Below are positions 24,110 through 35,458 of a stretch of DNA of 64,000 nt, one piece after another (the first letter of the stretch is position 1; every line of letters begins with the position of its first letter). The notes beneath the pieces were generated by a model. The model saw only the letters and a list, made by a program, of their open reading frames with translations. It did not search any database and was not told where the DNA came from. A program made the position numbers and the translations under genes. Source of the stretch: Caenorhabditis remanei (taxonomy: Eukaryota > Nematoda > Chromadorea > Rhabditida > Rhabditidae); assembly GCF_010183535.1 (NCBI RefSeq), contig NC_071329.1:248001-312000 (forward strand), in the 5' to 3' direction.

Positions 24110-25309
24110 TTATCTGTTTTTGTCCATTATTTTCATCTCCATTTCCTCAGTCAGTGAATAGTTTTGATCGTCGAAAACCTTCATGAAATCTGTAAACGAA
24201 AATAAGTTATTTTAGTGACTTACAAAAATTTTACCGTTTTGGGAATTGAAAGCAGAAATTCGCAGTTGTGCTTCTGCGGTATCAAGAATCTTTGTGTCGT
24301 CATACAACTTCTGTTTCGATTTCAAGATGCTCTCGATTTTCAATAAAAGGACCTCTGAGTTATCAATGTATGCTTCAATTTGTTTTTTCTTTTCACGAAG
24401 ACGAGATTGCGAATTTCCGGTGAACTCTTCAAGTTTTTTCAACACTTGCATCTTCTTGGCATCAAATTGTTTGGTTATTTTTTCAATCTCAGCCAAATAT
24501 AAAGGGTGTTCATAACCAAATGTCGCGATACACACATCAAAACTTTTCACACGATCCTGATACTTGTCCACGGTCTCTTGTGTACTTCTCATCAAATCCT
24601 TCAACTTTTCCACATTATTCGAAACTTGATCCGTCAATAGTTCGTATTGATGAAATTTGTGTCCACCTGCCAACAAACAAATATGGCAAATCTTTTTCTC
24701 TTCAATTACGCAGTTGGGGTCCTAAAATTACACAATTCATTCAATTAATTCAATTCAGTTCCACAACATACCTTGCACCAAAACTCTGCAGTGATACTGG
24801 AATGTTCAGTGCATTTCGGCAATCTGTTTGATTTCTGGGAAATCGGAAGCTTTGGGTGTCCTGCATTCACTTTGGATTTGTGGATTGTGCCGAAGCAACT
24901 GAAAAGAGAGTTGAAGTGAGGTGAAAAGAGAAGTGAACAACACCTCTCACAAAATATCGCATCACATTTCTCGCAATATACTGTTGCCTCATGACTTGAG
25001 TTTTCGAAGCAACGATTCTCTGTGGTCGAATACAGTACACTGCTTGAATAGTATTCGTCTTGAATCACAACCGACGGTATATCGCCGACAGATCCATCAT
25101 TTTTCGCTGCATTTCGACTGGGATGTTTAGTGCATTCTGCCAATATGTTTGGTTTCTCGGGAACCGGAAGCTTTGGGTGTCCTGCATTTACTTTGGATTT
25201 GTGGATTGTACCGAAGCAACTGAAAAAAAACATTGAAGTGAGGTGAAGGAAAAAGAGCAGTGATCACCTCTCACAAAATTTCGCATCACATTTCTCGCAA
25301 TATACTGTT

Positions 25310-25313
25310 GCCT
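25310..25313. repeat. Target-site duplication GCCT, left
   Basis: GCCT directly before the left LTR; repeated at 32641-32644 directly after the right LTR. It reads as part of the interrupted TRIM-like B exon on both sides. Confidence 0.85.
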
Positions 25314-25653
25314 AGTAGCCCTCGTACGAATACGGGGTGGTCGGGTTTCTTATAAAATATGACAACAAAACACGCTTTCTTACAATAAAATACTCTTTAT
25401 TGCAAGAATTAATAATGACACGACAATTGTACACGATAAAATCAATCAAAAACAGCGATAAAACGCAGAAAACTAACTGAAACTAGCCAACCGGGCTCAA
25501 GAATAATTTATAATCCACGTGGACTACACGCCCACGTAAATCGGCGCGCTGAGGTTACGGTGGACGAGCGGAACATGAGCGGAGTGTCGTTGCGTATTTG
25601 ATGTGATGTCTCGAAGAATAAGGGGTTATGGGGGTACCTTGCCACTGGCAACT
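25314..25653 (-). repeat. 3' LTR
   Basis: 340 bp, identical to 32301-32640. In element orientation it begins AGTTGCC and ends GGCTACT, short imperfect inverted ends rather than the usual TG...CA. Confidence 0.93.
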
Positions 25654-25664
25654 TCCCCCCCTTT
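25654..25664 (-). promoter_or_regulatory. Polypurine tract
   Basis: On the minus strand AAAGGGGGGGA abuts the 3' LTR, the expected place for plus-strand DNA priming. Confidence 0.8.
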
Positions 25665-25877
25665 ACAGAAACCGGGCCCCGACCGGTTGGAGAGCAATCA
25701 CCAATACGACTTACATTCTTCACCGCGTGTTTCTCACCGCCCAGCCTAAACTCAGTTAACCCACCCTAACAAACAAACATTAATAAACAAATCTTTAAGA
25801 GACGTACAAATTCTACTCTACTTCAACACAATATTAGTAAAACCAAACAAAACACAATTAGCTATTTTGCTGACCGA

Positions 25878-28800
25878 TCACTGATGACTCGGTCGGCTTC
25901 TTTTCGATGGTGGCTCCTTCTCCAGATCCTTCTTCAGCATCTCGACGATCCCACCACTCGGCATCACGGCTTCTAGGAAGTCCGCCAACTCCTTCACTGT
26001 CTTGAACCGCTCCGGAGCTGTCGTTATCATCGGCATTTGCTTGGCGCCGACACATTTCATCGGTTCAATCCAGATGGCATTTGCGGAAGTCATGAGTGTC
26101 CTCTTCCATGTTTCAGTCACCAATGGAACCTCGGCAAAAGTACAATCCATTCGAAATGGACAGACAACCAATTCCTTGACTTCTCTTGCGAGTTTATCGA
26201 TGACGTCTCCAGTTCTTTTATTCTTTTCTTCGTCCGTGGTCAGAGTCAACAGGAACACCGCCGTTTGGACTTGTTCGAAATCATACTTGTCGACCCATCC
26301 GTCTGCATTCGCCTCTCTCATTTCCAGAAGTCCCTTGCCTTTGATGCCCATTCTCGGTCCAATGAGTATCTCAGGTTCGCGAATAACCGTCTTCTTTGGC
26401 TTCAATCGCTCCTCCACTTCTTTCTTGACTTCTTCAGCAGCAGCCTTCCACTCCTTCTCTTGAATCGTACTATTCATGATTGCTTTCGCAACCATTGAAC
26501 ATTCCTTTGCGAACATCTTGAGTGCCTCCACCTTTTCCGGCTCTCCCACCTCCTTTCGCACCATAACCGAATGCATCATCATATGACCATCAGCACCACG
26601 TATCTGCTTGTTACGCATGACCAATAAATTGGCCGCTTCCTCTAGTGTCCGGCAACTCTGCTCATCCAGCTTCACATGGCACGGACCAAATTTGCAGTCG
26701 CATCCGTTGATCACGAAGTTCCTGAAAGAATTCATGTTTTCAACACTGATTTCTATGTTTCTTATTTCATGAACCCCGCTCTCCCCACTCTCTCGAACAC
26801 CTCGTTTCCCTCTTCTTGTTTTAGCCTTCACACTCATTTCTGGCACCTCAATCGGCACTTTCCTGACATGTTCCCATGGCACCCAGATCTTCTCTTTCCC
26901 TCCTACAATTGGCATAACCTCCGCTGAATTTTCTGTTGTTTTCAACACCCGATACATCCCTTGCCACTCATTTCGCAGCTTTGCATTCTTTGTCCCTATC
27001 TTTTCCGATGGACTCTTTATAAGCACCCTGTCTCCCACTACTGGATATCTGATTTTATGCACTCCGTGCTTCTTATCGAAATATCGTTTCGCGTCCTCTT
27101 GTTCCCTCTTTATGTGCGCTCTGGCCTCTTCCTGCGCACTGTTCATCTGCTCCGCATGTCTGAACTTGTACTCGTCCGTGTCAACCTGATAGCGTCCCAC
27201 CAATTCCTCCGCATCTGCCTTCATCGGAATTCTCGCATCCCTTCCGTACATCAAGTAATGTGGACTTTCCCCCGTTGCGTCATGACGACATGAATTATAT
27301 GCAAAAACAGCATATGGCAGCTTCTCGTCCCACTCCGCTGGAATCACCGTAATCTTTTTCAAGACCGTCTGAATTGTTCTGTTGAACCTTTCCACTGCCC
27401 CATTCATCCTTGAGTTGTATCCTTTTGTCCTTATGAGCTTAATATTCGACATTTTTGCGACTTTTTCGAAAGTTGCATTCGCGAACTCCAGTCCCTGATC
27501 CGTCAATATAGCCTTCGGGACCCTTCCTTCTTTCAGCAACCAATTCTCAACAAAAGCCTTTGCCACTGTCTCAGCCGACTTGTCCGGAATCGCGCACACT
27601 CCCGCGTATCTACTGAACAGATCGACTATGGTCAATACATATCGATTCCCGTGAGCGCTCCTTCCCAAATCCAACAAATCAAGCGCCACAATTTCCAGCG
27701 GTTCACTCGTTTCTATTGCTGTCAATGGTGCTGTCAATATCTGTTTAGCATTACTGCATAGACATTGTTGACATTCCTTGGACCATTTCCCAATCCACGC
27801 CCTCATTCGCGGCCACCAAACCCTCTTTTCCAGCATTGCTCCGACTTTCTCCGGACTCCAGTGTCCTCCGAATATTCCCCCGTGCGCCTCTTGGAACACT
27901 TCCTTACGCTTCTCCTCTGGAACCACTTTCAGTGTCGCCCCATACTTAGTCACCAACATCAACTCGTCCCCAACCATCATAAACTCGCTGAGATCTCTTT
28001 TTCCTTCTCCTGGAACTTCTACCATCCCGTCTTGTTCCCCTTTCTCCAATTTTCTGATGATCCCCCTCCATTTCTCGTCCTTCTCCAACGTCTCTTTCCA
28101 ACTGCGTTTAGCCGTCTCTTCTTTCTCCACCACCGACACCTCATTCACCACCCGTACCACTTCCATCCTAGCTTGCTCATGTACTTCTTTCATCTCTTCA
28201 ATTTCTTGTGCCCCTCCTCTTGACAATGCGTCTGCTACCGGATTAGCTTTTCCTTTCAGGTAAACAATATTTAACGCAAAGTCCTGCATCTCCATTGACC
28301 ATCTTAGCAATCTATCCGCCAACTTCTTTCCTTTGAACAGACTTGTCAATGGTTGGTGGTCCGTGAATACTGTAGTCGGACACCCGAAAATGAAGTGTTT
28401 GAATCTTCTTGTGGCAAATAATACCGCCAATGCCTCCTTATCACTGACGTGATAGTTCTTCTCAGCTGGAGTCAACGCCTTAGACGCAAATGCAATAGGA
28501 TGCACTTTCCCGTCCAATCCCACTTGAGCTAGTACTGCTCCGATTCCATACCCCGACGCATCTGTGAAAATGCAGAACGGTCTCTCGAAACTTCTTGCCG
28601 CCTCTATATCTGGCTGTGCCAACACCGGCGCACTTGTCATCCTCCTTTTCAACTCCTCAAATGCTTCCTGTTGTTCTGACGTCCATCTCCATGCAACTTT
28701 TGGTGAAGTCAGCGGTGTCAACGGCGCCGCAATCGATGAGAAATTCATCACGAAGTTTCTGTAGTATGTGCAAAGCCCGAGGAAAGAATGCAGCTCCACC

Positions 28801-31800
28801 CGATCTTTTGGGATTGGAAAATTCTCCACTTTTTCCACCTTCTTCCCATCCGTTCTCACTCCTAACTCATCAATAACATGCCCCAAGTATTCCACCGACT
28901 TCTGCGCTATCTTGCACTTCTGGGCTTTCAGCTTCAACCCACAATCTCTTATCCTTCTCAGCACTTTAGCCAGATCCGCAGCATGTTCTTCCATCGATTC
29001 ACTCGCAATCAAGATATCGTCGATGTACACGAAAACGGACTTTCCAATCCATTCCCCCAGTACTTGCTCCATCGCTTCTTGAAATATCGCCGGGCTCGTA
29101 GCTAACCCGAACGGCATGACTTCGAACTGATATTGTTCATTCAGCACCGTGAACGCAGTCTTTTCCTTCGACTCCTCCTCCATCGGAATCTGCCAATATC
29201 CCGCCATCAAATCCAGAGTAGTGAACCACTTCTTTCTACCCAAGGCTTGCAGTGTCGACTCGATATGCGGAAGCGGATGTGCGTTCAACTTTATCACTGC
29301 ATTGAGCTTTCTGTAATCCACACACATTCGGATACTTCCATCCTTTTTCTTCACGAGGACCACCGGGCTCGCCCAAGGTGATCGGCACTTCTTGATCACT
29401 CGTCTCTTCTCCATATCCTTCAACATTGCTTTCAGCTTGTCGTGCAGAGCTAACGGCACTGGTCGACACTTTTGTCTTATCGGCTTTTCTTCCTGCAGCT
29501 CTATCCCACACTTCGCCATATCGGTTTGTGTCAATTCACTCTCCTCTACCGCAAACACATCACTGTATTCCTGTAGGATTTTTGGAATCATTCCCTCCGG
29601 AATTTCCCCATTTTCCTTCAAGATTCCGAGCACCTCTTCCACTCTGGCATTCCCTTTCAGCCCCATCTTTCTGTCCAAATCCATCATATTCACCTCCTTA
29701 TATTCCCCACTATTCTGCAGCTTCCACTCTCGCACTACTACTCCCATTACTTGGTTCTTCTTAATTAGCAAAGGCTCATCCTTCCAGTTGGACACCACCA
29801 CTGTCAAACATCCGTTCTCATTCTTAGCGCACAAGCTTGTTGGGACACATTCTTCTTTCGATTCTAACAGGACTTGCTCTCCCAAGTCGACTTCCGTTTT
29901 CAACAAAAGCTGTGCACAACTTTGCGGGGGAACTCTCAACTTTTCTGCGGCCCGAGCCACCGCTCGTTCCGCCTTCCACTTCAGTTCTACTCCAATGCTC
30001 TCGAACGCATTCGTTCCTAGCAAGAAGACTTCTGCTTCGTTTTCCACCACTTGGAACACCACCACTGCTCTTCTACCTCTTACTAAAATCGGCAACCTGA
30101 TCTGTTCGCAAACTGGCATACTTCCCTTCGACGCGTTAACGATTGTGAAATCTGGTTTCCCCAGCATTTCCACCTCACTTTCCCACTGCTGACAACCTGC
30201 TTTTAAGGCCTCCCAAGCCGACTTGGAGACTACCGACACTACCGCTCCACTATCTATCACCATCCTCTTCTTCTGCCCCAACACCTCTACGACCTCCGCT
30301 GCTTCCGCTCCCACGACTGTTTTCTCCGTATCTCCTACAACCTTCTTCATCGCCACTTCCTGGACCGGCTTCGACGTACATTGTCTCGACATATGCCCGA
30401 TACCTCCGCATTTGAAGCATTTTATCTTAAAACCCTCCTTTCGTCTTCCCCCTTCATCCTCTTTCCCACCGATCCGCGAGTTGTCTCCTCTATCCTTCTC
30501 ATTACCGCCCTCTCTCTCCTTATACCCTCCTACAGTTCCTCTTCTCCACCCGTAATCTCGTCGCTTCTCGTTCTCCTGTTGCAGCACTATATCCTTCAGG
30601 TGTTCATACTGGTCTTCCAACGGTAGTTCCAGTCGTTTCATGACTAGCATCTTGTGGAGTGTGTCGTCTCTTCTCGCCGCCATCATCAGTTTTGTTGTTC
30701 GCAGCTGTGAAAGCGTAACCGCTCCCGCTTCTGCAAACGCCTTCTTCGACCACTTCTCCACCTCCACCAGATATTCCCACATTTTCTGATTCGGGTGCTT
30801 TCTCAACCCCTCGAACTCGTTCAGCGCCTCTGCTTTACTATCTCCTTGTCTCTTCCGCAATTTCATCTCAAATTCCTCGAACAAGGATTTGATCGATCTC
30901 TCGTACCGCTTTGGCAGTGTTTTGAACAAGCTTTTCGCTGCACCTCCCAGGAATTTCTCTTCGAGAATCGCCACCAATTCGTCATCGGTATCCGTGACCT
31001 GGTTATATTTGAGGAGGAACGCTCTCTTAAACTCTTTGAAGTCTCCCTTCCCGTCAAACACCTTCGGTTCCGGCAACGCCGACGCCTTCATCATTCTACT
31101 CATGCATTGCACCATTCCCTGCACCTCGCTTTCCATCGCTTGGCTACCCGCATTCACACTTCCTCTCTCCCAACCGTTTTCTTTCATCCCCACGCTTCCT
31201 CTTCTTTCGCTAGACCATTGTTTCACTTTATCCTCCCAATCTTCCCCGTTTTCCACCGGCGGCAGCTTACCTTTCTGGTTTTCTAGACTCCAGTATCGTG
31301 CGGTGCTGCTGCTCGAACTTGTTCTTGAGCGCTTGCCGGCATTCTTCGAGTCCTCCTGCAAACTCGCGGTTCTTTCGCTTAGTTTTTCCGTTGTCTTACC
31401 TTGAACAAATTGTAAGTTCGCCTTCATCGACTCCGCGGCTTTCTTCTCCTCCTTAGCCAACTTCTCCAGTCTCTTCGCCTTCTGCATCATTTGTTCCTTC
31501 TCCCTCTCCAGTTCTTGAATTCGGCGTGCCATCCCTTCCCGTTCTTCGTTCCATGCCACCTGCAACAAACGGTTTTCATTTTTGATGCCTTCTATCTCTT
31601 CCAGCCATTTTTCTTCCCCCACATTGCCCACGTTTCCTTCACCACCGCCCCTCGTCTTTTCGCACTTGTTCTTCAACTCCCCCAAAGACTCCAAGCCACT
31701 TTCGCGCATAATACGCATCACCGCTCTTGGCCATTTATCTTCGTCCAACTCCTTGAACCTCTCCGTCAACTCCTTGCGGAACTTCCTCCACGGCCCCTGC

Positions 31801-32012
31801 ACGACGTCAACTTGTCTTGAACTGACCACCGTCATGGTTTTCAACAGCTGCTGCACTTCTTCTTCCACCTGACCGACGGTGGCGAGAAAATTCGCGAACC
31901 CCACAGTTCTTTTTCTTCTCTCCGCCAAACTCATTTGCACGGCACCCATGCTCACCTTGTCGTCCCCACTCGCCATACTTCTCTCCAAATCGTCGTCCAT
32001 CCCGTCGCCCAT
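25878..32012 (-). CDS. Gag-pol polyprotein of the Ty3/gypsy element
   Basis: A single frame of 2044 codons from the first ATG (an upstream TTG adds six). By position from that ATG: Gag with a coiled-coil-rich N-terminal half; a CCHC knuckle, [14 protein letters not shown], at 532-545; an aspartic protease with DSGA at 587; reverse transcriptase with YIDD at 996-999; RNase H starting at TDAS (Asp1151). The integrase has a His/Cys zinc site from about 1377 and a D,D35E triad at Asp1445, Asp1505 and Glu1541. Residues about 1760-2044 form an additional C-terminal region I do not recognise; it has no membrane segment. Gag and pol are fused without a frameshift, so stoichiometry must come from some other means. 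All catalytic residues I looked for are present. Confidence 0.95.
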   Translation of the reverse strand: MGDGMDDDLERSMASGDDKVSMGAVQMSLAERRKRTVGFANFLATVGQVEEEVQQLLKTMTVVSSRQVDVVQGPWRKFRKELTERFKELDEDKWPRAVMRIMRESGLESLGELKNKCEKTRGGGEGNVGNVGEEKWLEEIEGIKNENRLLQVAWNEEREGMARRIQELEREKEQMMQKAKRLEKLAKEEKKAAESMKANLQFVQGKTTEKLSERTASLQEDSKNAGKRSRTSSSSSTARYWSLENQKGKLPPVENGEDWEDKVKQWSSERRGSVGMKENGWERGSVNAGSQAMESEVQGMVQCMSRMMKASALPEPKVFDGKGDFKEFKRAFLLKYNQVTDTDDELVAILEEKFLGGAAKSLFKTLPKRYERSIKSLFEEFEMKLRKRQGDSKAEALNEFEGLRKHPNQKMWEYLVEVEKWSKKAFAEAGAVTLSQLRTTKLMMAARRDDTLHKMLVMKRLELPLEDQYEHLKDIVLQQENEKRRDYGWRRGTVGGYKEREGGNEKDRGDNSRIGGKEDEGGRRKEGFKIKCFKCGGIGHMSRQCTSKPVQEVAMKKVVGDTEKTVVGAEAAEVVEVLGQKKRMVIDSGAVVSVVSKSAWEALKAGCQQWESEVEMLGKPDFTIVNASKGSMPVCEQIRLPILVRGRRAVVVFQVVENEAEVFLLGTNAFESIGVELKWKAERAVARAAEKLRVPPQSCAQLLLKTEVDLGEQVLLESKEECVPTSLCAKNENGCLTVVVSNWKDEPLLIKKNQVMGVVVREWKLQNSGEYKEVNMMDLDRKMGLKGNARVEEVLGILKENGEIPEGMIPKILQEYSDVFAVEESELTQTDMAKCGIELQEEKPIRQKCRPVPLALHDKLKAMLKDMEKRRVIKKCRSPWASPVVLVKKKDGSIRMCVDYRKLNAVIKLNAHPLPHIESTLQALGRKKWFTTLDLMAGYWQIPMEEESKEKTAFTVLNEQYQFEVMPFGLATSPAIFQEAMEQVLGEWIGKSVFVYIDDILIASESMEEHAADLAKVLRRIRDCGLKLKAQKCKIAQKSVEYLGHVIDELGVRTDGKKVEKVENFPIPKDRVELHSFLGLCTYYRNFVMNFSSIAAPLTPLTSPKVAWRWTSEQQEAFEELKRRMTSAPVLAQPDIEAARSFERPFCIFTDASGYGIGAVLAQVGLDGKVHPIAFASKALTPAEKNYHVSDKEALAVLFATRRFKHFIFGCPTTVFTDHQPLTSLFKGKKLADRLLRWSMEMQDFALNIVYLKGKANPVADALSRGGAQEIEEMKEVHEQARMEVVRVVNEVSVVEKEETAKRSWKETLEKDEKWRGIIRKLEKGEQDGMVEVPGEGKRDLSEFMMVGDELMLVTKYGATLKVVPEEKRKEVFQEAHGGIFGGHWSPEKVGAMLEKRVWWPRMRAWIGKWSKECQQCLCSNAKQILTAPLTAIETSEPLEIVALDLLDLGRSAHGNRYVLTIVDLFSRYAGVCAIPDKSAETVAKAFVENWLLKEGRVPKAILTDQGLEFANATFEKVAKMSNIKLIRTKGYNSRMNGAVERFNRTIQTVLKKITVIPAEWDEKLPYAVFAYNSCRHDATGESPHYLMYGRDARIPMKADAEELVGRYQVDTDEYKFRHAEQMNSAQEEARAHIKREQEDAKRYFDKKHGVHKIRYPVVGDRVLIKSPSEKIGTKNAKLRNEWQGMYRVLKTTENSAEVMPIVGGKEKIWVPWEHVRKVPIEVPEMSVKAKTRRGKRGVRESGESGVHEIRNIEISVENMNSFRNFVINGCDCKFGPCHVKLDEQSCRTLEEAANLLVMRNKQIRGADGHMMMHSVMVRKEVGEPEKVEALKMFAKECSMVAKAIMNSTIQEKEWKAAAEEVKKEVEERLKPKKTVIREPEILIGPRMGIKGKGLLEMREANADGWVDKYDFEQVQTAVFLLTLTTDEEKNKRTGDVIDKLAREVKELVVCPFRMDCTFAEVPLVTETWKRTLMTSANAIWIEPMKCVGAKQMPMITTAPERFKTVKELADFLEAVMPSGGIVEMLKKDLEKEPPSKRSRPSHQ

Positions 32013-32282
32013 TTTGTCGTCTGTAAACAAAGTCTTTATTCAACACTTGTTTACTAATCGTCGATCATCCAATCGACGAGATTGTTTTAATTCTTCCGAT
32101 GTTTCCTCCAAGTTTCTCCGTTTGCAACGCCAGAAACAGTCGACAACCAGTAAATTGCTTTTTCGTCTATTCAAACGAAAAATCAATAAACCGGTAGAAT
32201 TTTCAGCTGTCTTCTGTCTATTCAGACCAGAAGAATCCAAAAACTTTACGAAAAACACGGAAAAAACAACGAAAAATCAATA

Positions 32283-32300
32283 ACCACAGTTCGGCCCCCA
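32283..32300 (-). promoter_or_regulatory. Primer-binding site
   Basis: Directly downstream of the 5' LTR the minus strand reads TGGGGGCCGAACTGTGGT. The leading TGG fits pairing with a tRNA 3' CCA end. The tRNA species was not identified. Confidence 0.75.
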
Positions 32301-32640
32301 AGTAGCCCTCGTACGAATACGGGGTGGTCGGGTTTCTTATAAAATATGACAACAAAACACGCTTTCTTACAATAAAATACTCTTTATTGCAAGAATTAAT
32401 AATGACACGACAATTGTACACGATAAAATCAATCAAAAACAGCGATAAAACGCAGAAAACTAACTGAAACTAGCCAACCGGGCTCAAGAATAATTTATAA
32501 TCCACGTGGACTACACGCCCACGTAAATCGGCGCGCTGAGGTTACGGTGGACGAGCGGAACATGAGCGGAGTGTCGTTGCGTATTTGATGTGATGTCTCG
32601 AAGAATAAGGGGTTATGGGGGTACCTTGCCACTGGCAACT
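32301..32640 (-). repeat. 5' LTR
   Basis: 340 bp, identical to the 3' LTR. It should hold the element promoter and the start of the genomic RNA. Confidence 0.93.
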
Positions 32641-32644
32641 GCCT
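32641..32644. repeat. Target-site duplication GCCT, right
   Basis: Partner of 25310-25313. Confidence 0.85.
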
Positions 32645-33110
32645 CATGACTTGAGTTTTCGAAGCACCGATTCTCAGTGTTTAAATCGTCGTCGATTATA
32701 TCCTCAAATTGAACATGTTTCTTGGTTGGCCTACTTGCATCTATTCTTTTCAGCTCTTTAATAACCTCGATCAAAGCAAAATTCTTCAACAAACTGTTTA
32801 TATTTCCTGTAATTACATTTCCTACACTAGTTAACAGTATGCAAAAAAGAAAACACTCACCATCACTCAATTTCGTCAGTTGATTGTCAAATGGACAAGT
32901 GATTACTGACCCCTTCAGAAGTTCGCTTGCACATTTCCCACAAATTGTGTGTCCACAGGTTGTCAGTTTTCGAGGAGCCCGATCGGATGTCAAATCATCA
33001 AAGTTGTTTTTACATTTTCTACACTCCAGTATACTTGTTCTGAACAAAATGATCTTTCACTTTATTTGATGTTCCAGAACTCACAATTGATTCTTTTGGT
33101 CTTCTGACAT

Positions 33111-33547
33111 CTGAAGTGCGGCAAAACCGAAACAAATGAAATGAAATGAAACCTAGTCATGAGTTTCCCCCGGATGATAACAAGAAAAGATAAGAACATT
33201 TACGTGATGTTTCAACTATGGAAACACTATAAGCTGTTTATATGGTGAGAGCCTATGAGCAATAAGAAAAGTTAGCAAAAAAACTAAAAAGAGATTATCC
33301 AAAACCGACAGCAAGGCCCGCAACGGACAGACTTGAACTTTTCCGAGTCGCGTTGCGTTCGCGTCGCGGTTTATATTGAAGAAAACAAAAAATGAAACTA
33401 AAAACCCTTAGCAAGTCAGTTTTGGAACCGCCAACTGTTGTGCGACGGAGCGCGTTTACGTGACCTCACGACTTGCACTGCTGTGAAAACCAAACATATT
33501 TTTGTAATCGTTTCTGAAAATATTTATTGAGTAGAATGAATATCAAT
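33111..33547. other. Spacer between TRIM-like C and B
   Basis: AT-rich upstream region of TRIM-like B; holds the MITE at 33307-33485 and nothing else recognised. Confidence 0.5.
33307..33485 (+). repeat. CACAGC MITE, copy 3
   Basis: Ends GACAGCAAGGC and GCACTGCTGTG; interior GAGTCGCGTTGCGTTCGCGT and CAACTGTTGTGCGACGGAGC match copies at 19488 and 23797. Confidence 0.75.
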
Positions 33548-34885
33548 TTATTTTTCTTTTATTTCCAAGATCATTTTCTCCGTCAGTGAGTAGTCATATT
33601 CGTCAAATTTCTTACGTATATTTCCTGAAATTTGATCCCCTTGCAACACATTTTCTGATTATTTGTTTTCTTACCGTTTTGCAGATACAAAAAATGGAGA
33701 GGCGGTTTTCCGATGGGAACAATATTCACGTCATTACACAAGTCATGTTTAATTTCCAATCTGTCCATGATTCTTGCTAAATTCTTTAGAGAAGCATAAA
33801 GGTTTTTTCTAGCTTCATTTCTCCCCGCGCGGAGACGAGCCCTTGAATCGAACACAAACTTCTTCAGATTCTTCAATGCTTCCACTTTCTTGTTTTCAAA
33901 TTGCTCCGTAATATTATTCACCAAGTTCAAGTATGACGGATTTGTGTCATCGAAGGTTTTGATACATGCTTCAAATTTCTCCAAGTAGGTGTTATGTTTC
34001 TTGACAGAATCCTTTAAACGATCACTCATGTTTTTCAGTTTTTTCACATCCATTGAGACTTGATCAACCAACAATTCGTATTCATGAGATTTGTGCTCAC
34101 CAGTTAACAAGCAAGAGTGACACATTTTTTTCTCGTCCATTTTACAGTTCGGGTCCTGAAAACTTCTTTCACCATGTGTCTCTACTTCAGTTTCTAACCT
34201 TGCAGAAGAACCCTGCTGTGTTGTTCGGGTGTTTGGTACATTTTGGCAATTTGAATGGCTTATCTTTGAGTGGAAGCTTTGAGTGTACCGACATTATTTT
34301 AGATTTATGAACTTCCAAGAAACAACTGCAAAGGGGTTTCGTAAATTAGTTGTGTATTTTGTTAATAGAACCAACCTTTCGCAAAACTCCGCCTCACATT
34401 GTTTGCAATAAAGAGCCGCCTCATGTTTAGAATTTTCAATGCATGCATTCTCGTTATTTGTACTGTTTTCCTTTTCTATTGCATCACTTTTCTGCTGAGC
34501 TTTTGCATTTTCAGCTTTGTGCTGTTGTATCACTGCGATCAGACTTTCATTTTTTAGCAGGCTTGTTATATTTTCTGTAAATATACAGATAAACATGATA
34601 GACCAAACTAAATTTAAAAAAAAACTCACTACTACTCAAAGAAGTGACCTTCCTGTCATACGGACAAACGATTTTCGATTCCTTCAAAAGTTTGCTAGCA
34701 CATTTTTCGCAAATTGTGTGCCCACAGGCAGTCAGGATTCGAGGTGTCAAATCCGCGATTTTATCGTCAAAGTCATTGCAGCAAATCGTGCACTCAAGTG
34801 GTGAAAAATTGCTAAATGAAAACTTATAATTGAATTAAACCACTATCGTCAAAACTTACGGAGCTTTTTTTACTTCTTCCGACAT
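33548..34885 (-). CDS. TRIM-like C: RING, B-boxes, coiled coil
   Basis: Six exons: 34885-34860, 34811-34630, 34574-34376, 34325-34199, 34155-33675 and 33624-33548; 363 aa, phases close. The start MSEEVKKAP leads straight into a RING (LECTICC, CGHTICEKC, CPYDR, Asp as last ligand). Exon 3 holds a B-box-1-like Cys segment (CIENSKHEAALYCKQC). Exons 4-5 hold a B-box-2-like C-x2-H motif (KCTKHPNN) completed by CHSCLLTGEHKSH. A coiled coil of about 130 residues follows. The tail DYSLTEKM is shared with TRIM-like B. Probable cytosolic or nuclear E3 ligase. It is the closest paralogue of TRIM-like B, its upstream neighbour on the same strand, and shares the missing MSP-like part. Confidence 0.88.
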
Positions 34886-35458
34886 TTGTTGCTAAGGACA
34901 CACTCCTGGAATTAATAAAATGGCAGTCTTAACAGGTGTTATAGATCTTTTCACAAACAACAAAGGAATGTTAAGTAATTAAACCTGGAAAAAACGACGA
35001 TAAGAATCCTTAAGATAAGAAAAGTCAATGTGACATTGAGTTTTACCGGAAGAAAACGGTTTTGATTGTTTGCGCCGCAAAAAACGATAAATGATAATAG
35101 GAAAATTTGAGAATCAAACTATAAAATTTTTTAAAGCGGTCAACGTTCCGGAATTTAAGGGAAATCAAATAGCTTTCGTGTTGTGGAATCAAGTTTCGTT
35201 GGAGCACCAATTCGGCTCATCGAAAAAAGATATGAAAAGTTCATTTTATTAAGGTAAGTTTGCCTGAAAAAATACTGAAACAAAACGAGAGTTCGCATGA
35301 AATGCCATTTTTATGTAACGAGTAATTTAATCTTGAAAAAATGGGTTGAGAAGTAACTATAGGAAAAATGGCATAAAGAAGAAGTAACAATCAAAAACGG
35401 AGAACAAGGAAAAAACAAGGAAATAACCAAGATGTAAAAAATAAGAACTATTGTGAAA
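34886..35458. other. Spacer between TRIM-like C and D
   Basis: 573 bp of AT-rich DNA upstream of TRIM-like C; no features recognised. Confidence 0.5.

Larger units (their letters stand above)
25314..32640 (-). mobile_element. Complete Ty3/gypsy-type LTR retrotransposon
   Basis: 7327 bp, transcribed leftward. It has two 340 bp LTRs that I find identical base by base, a 4 bp target duplication (GCCT), a primer-binding site next to the 5' LTR, a polypurine tract next to the 3' LTR and one unbroken gag-pol frame. The domain order protease, reverse transcriptase, RNase H, integrase places it in Ty3/gypsy (Metaviridae). Identical LTRs and the intact frame imply a very recent insertion and possible competence. 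It lies in the first B-box exon of TRIM-like B in the same orientation. Confidence 0.95.
24110..33110 (-). pseudogene. TRIM-like B, split by the retrotransposon
   Basis: The upstream part is 33110-33085 (MSEDQKNQ), 33039-32861 (RING: LECRKC, CGHTICGKC, CPFDN) and 32806-32641, which ends in the first B-box segment (CFENSSHEA). There a 7.3 kb LTR element is inserted. The rest follows at 25313-25268, 25219-24944, 24898-24772, 24721-24235 and 24189-24110, ending TAA. Phases close across the insertion once the 4-base GCCT duplication is counted once. It begins directly with RING, with no MSP-like part, as in TRIM-like C. The two B-box exons are present twice in tandem (25313-24944 and 24944-24772 units share SCFGTIHKSKVNAGHPKLP). 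Read into the LTR, the first half would end at a stop at 32613-32615, leaving a RING-only product. The gene is otherwise free of stops, so the break looks recent. Confidence 0.85.

Noticed and set aside
26002..31872. Many plus-strand frames of 80-270 codons across the retrotransposon
   Set aside because: All are antisense to the gag-pol frame and have the composition of shadow frames; none has a domain.
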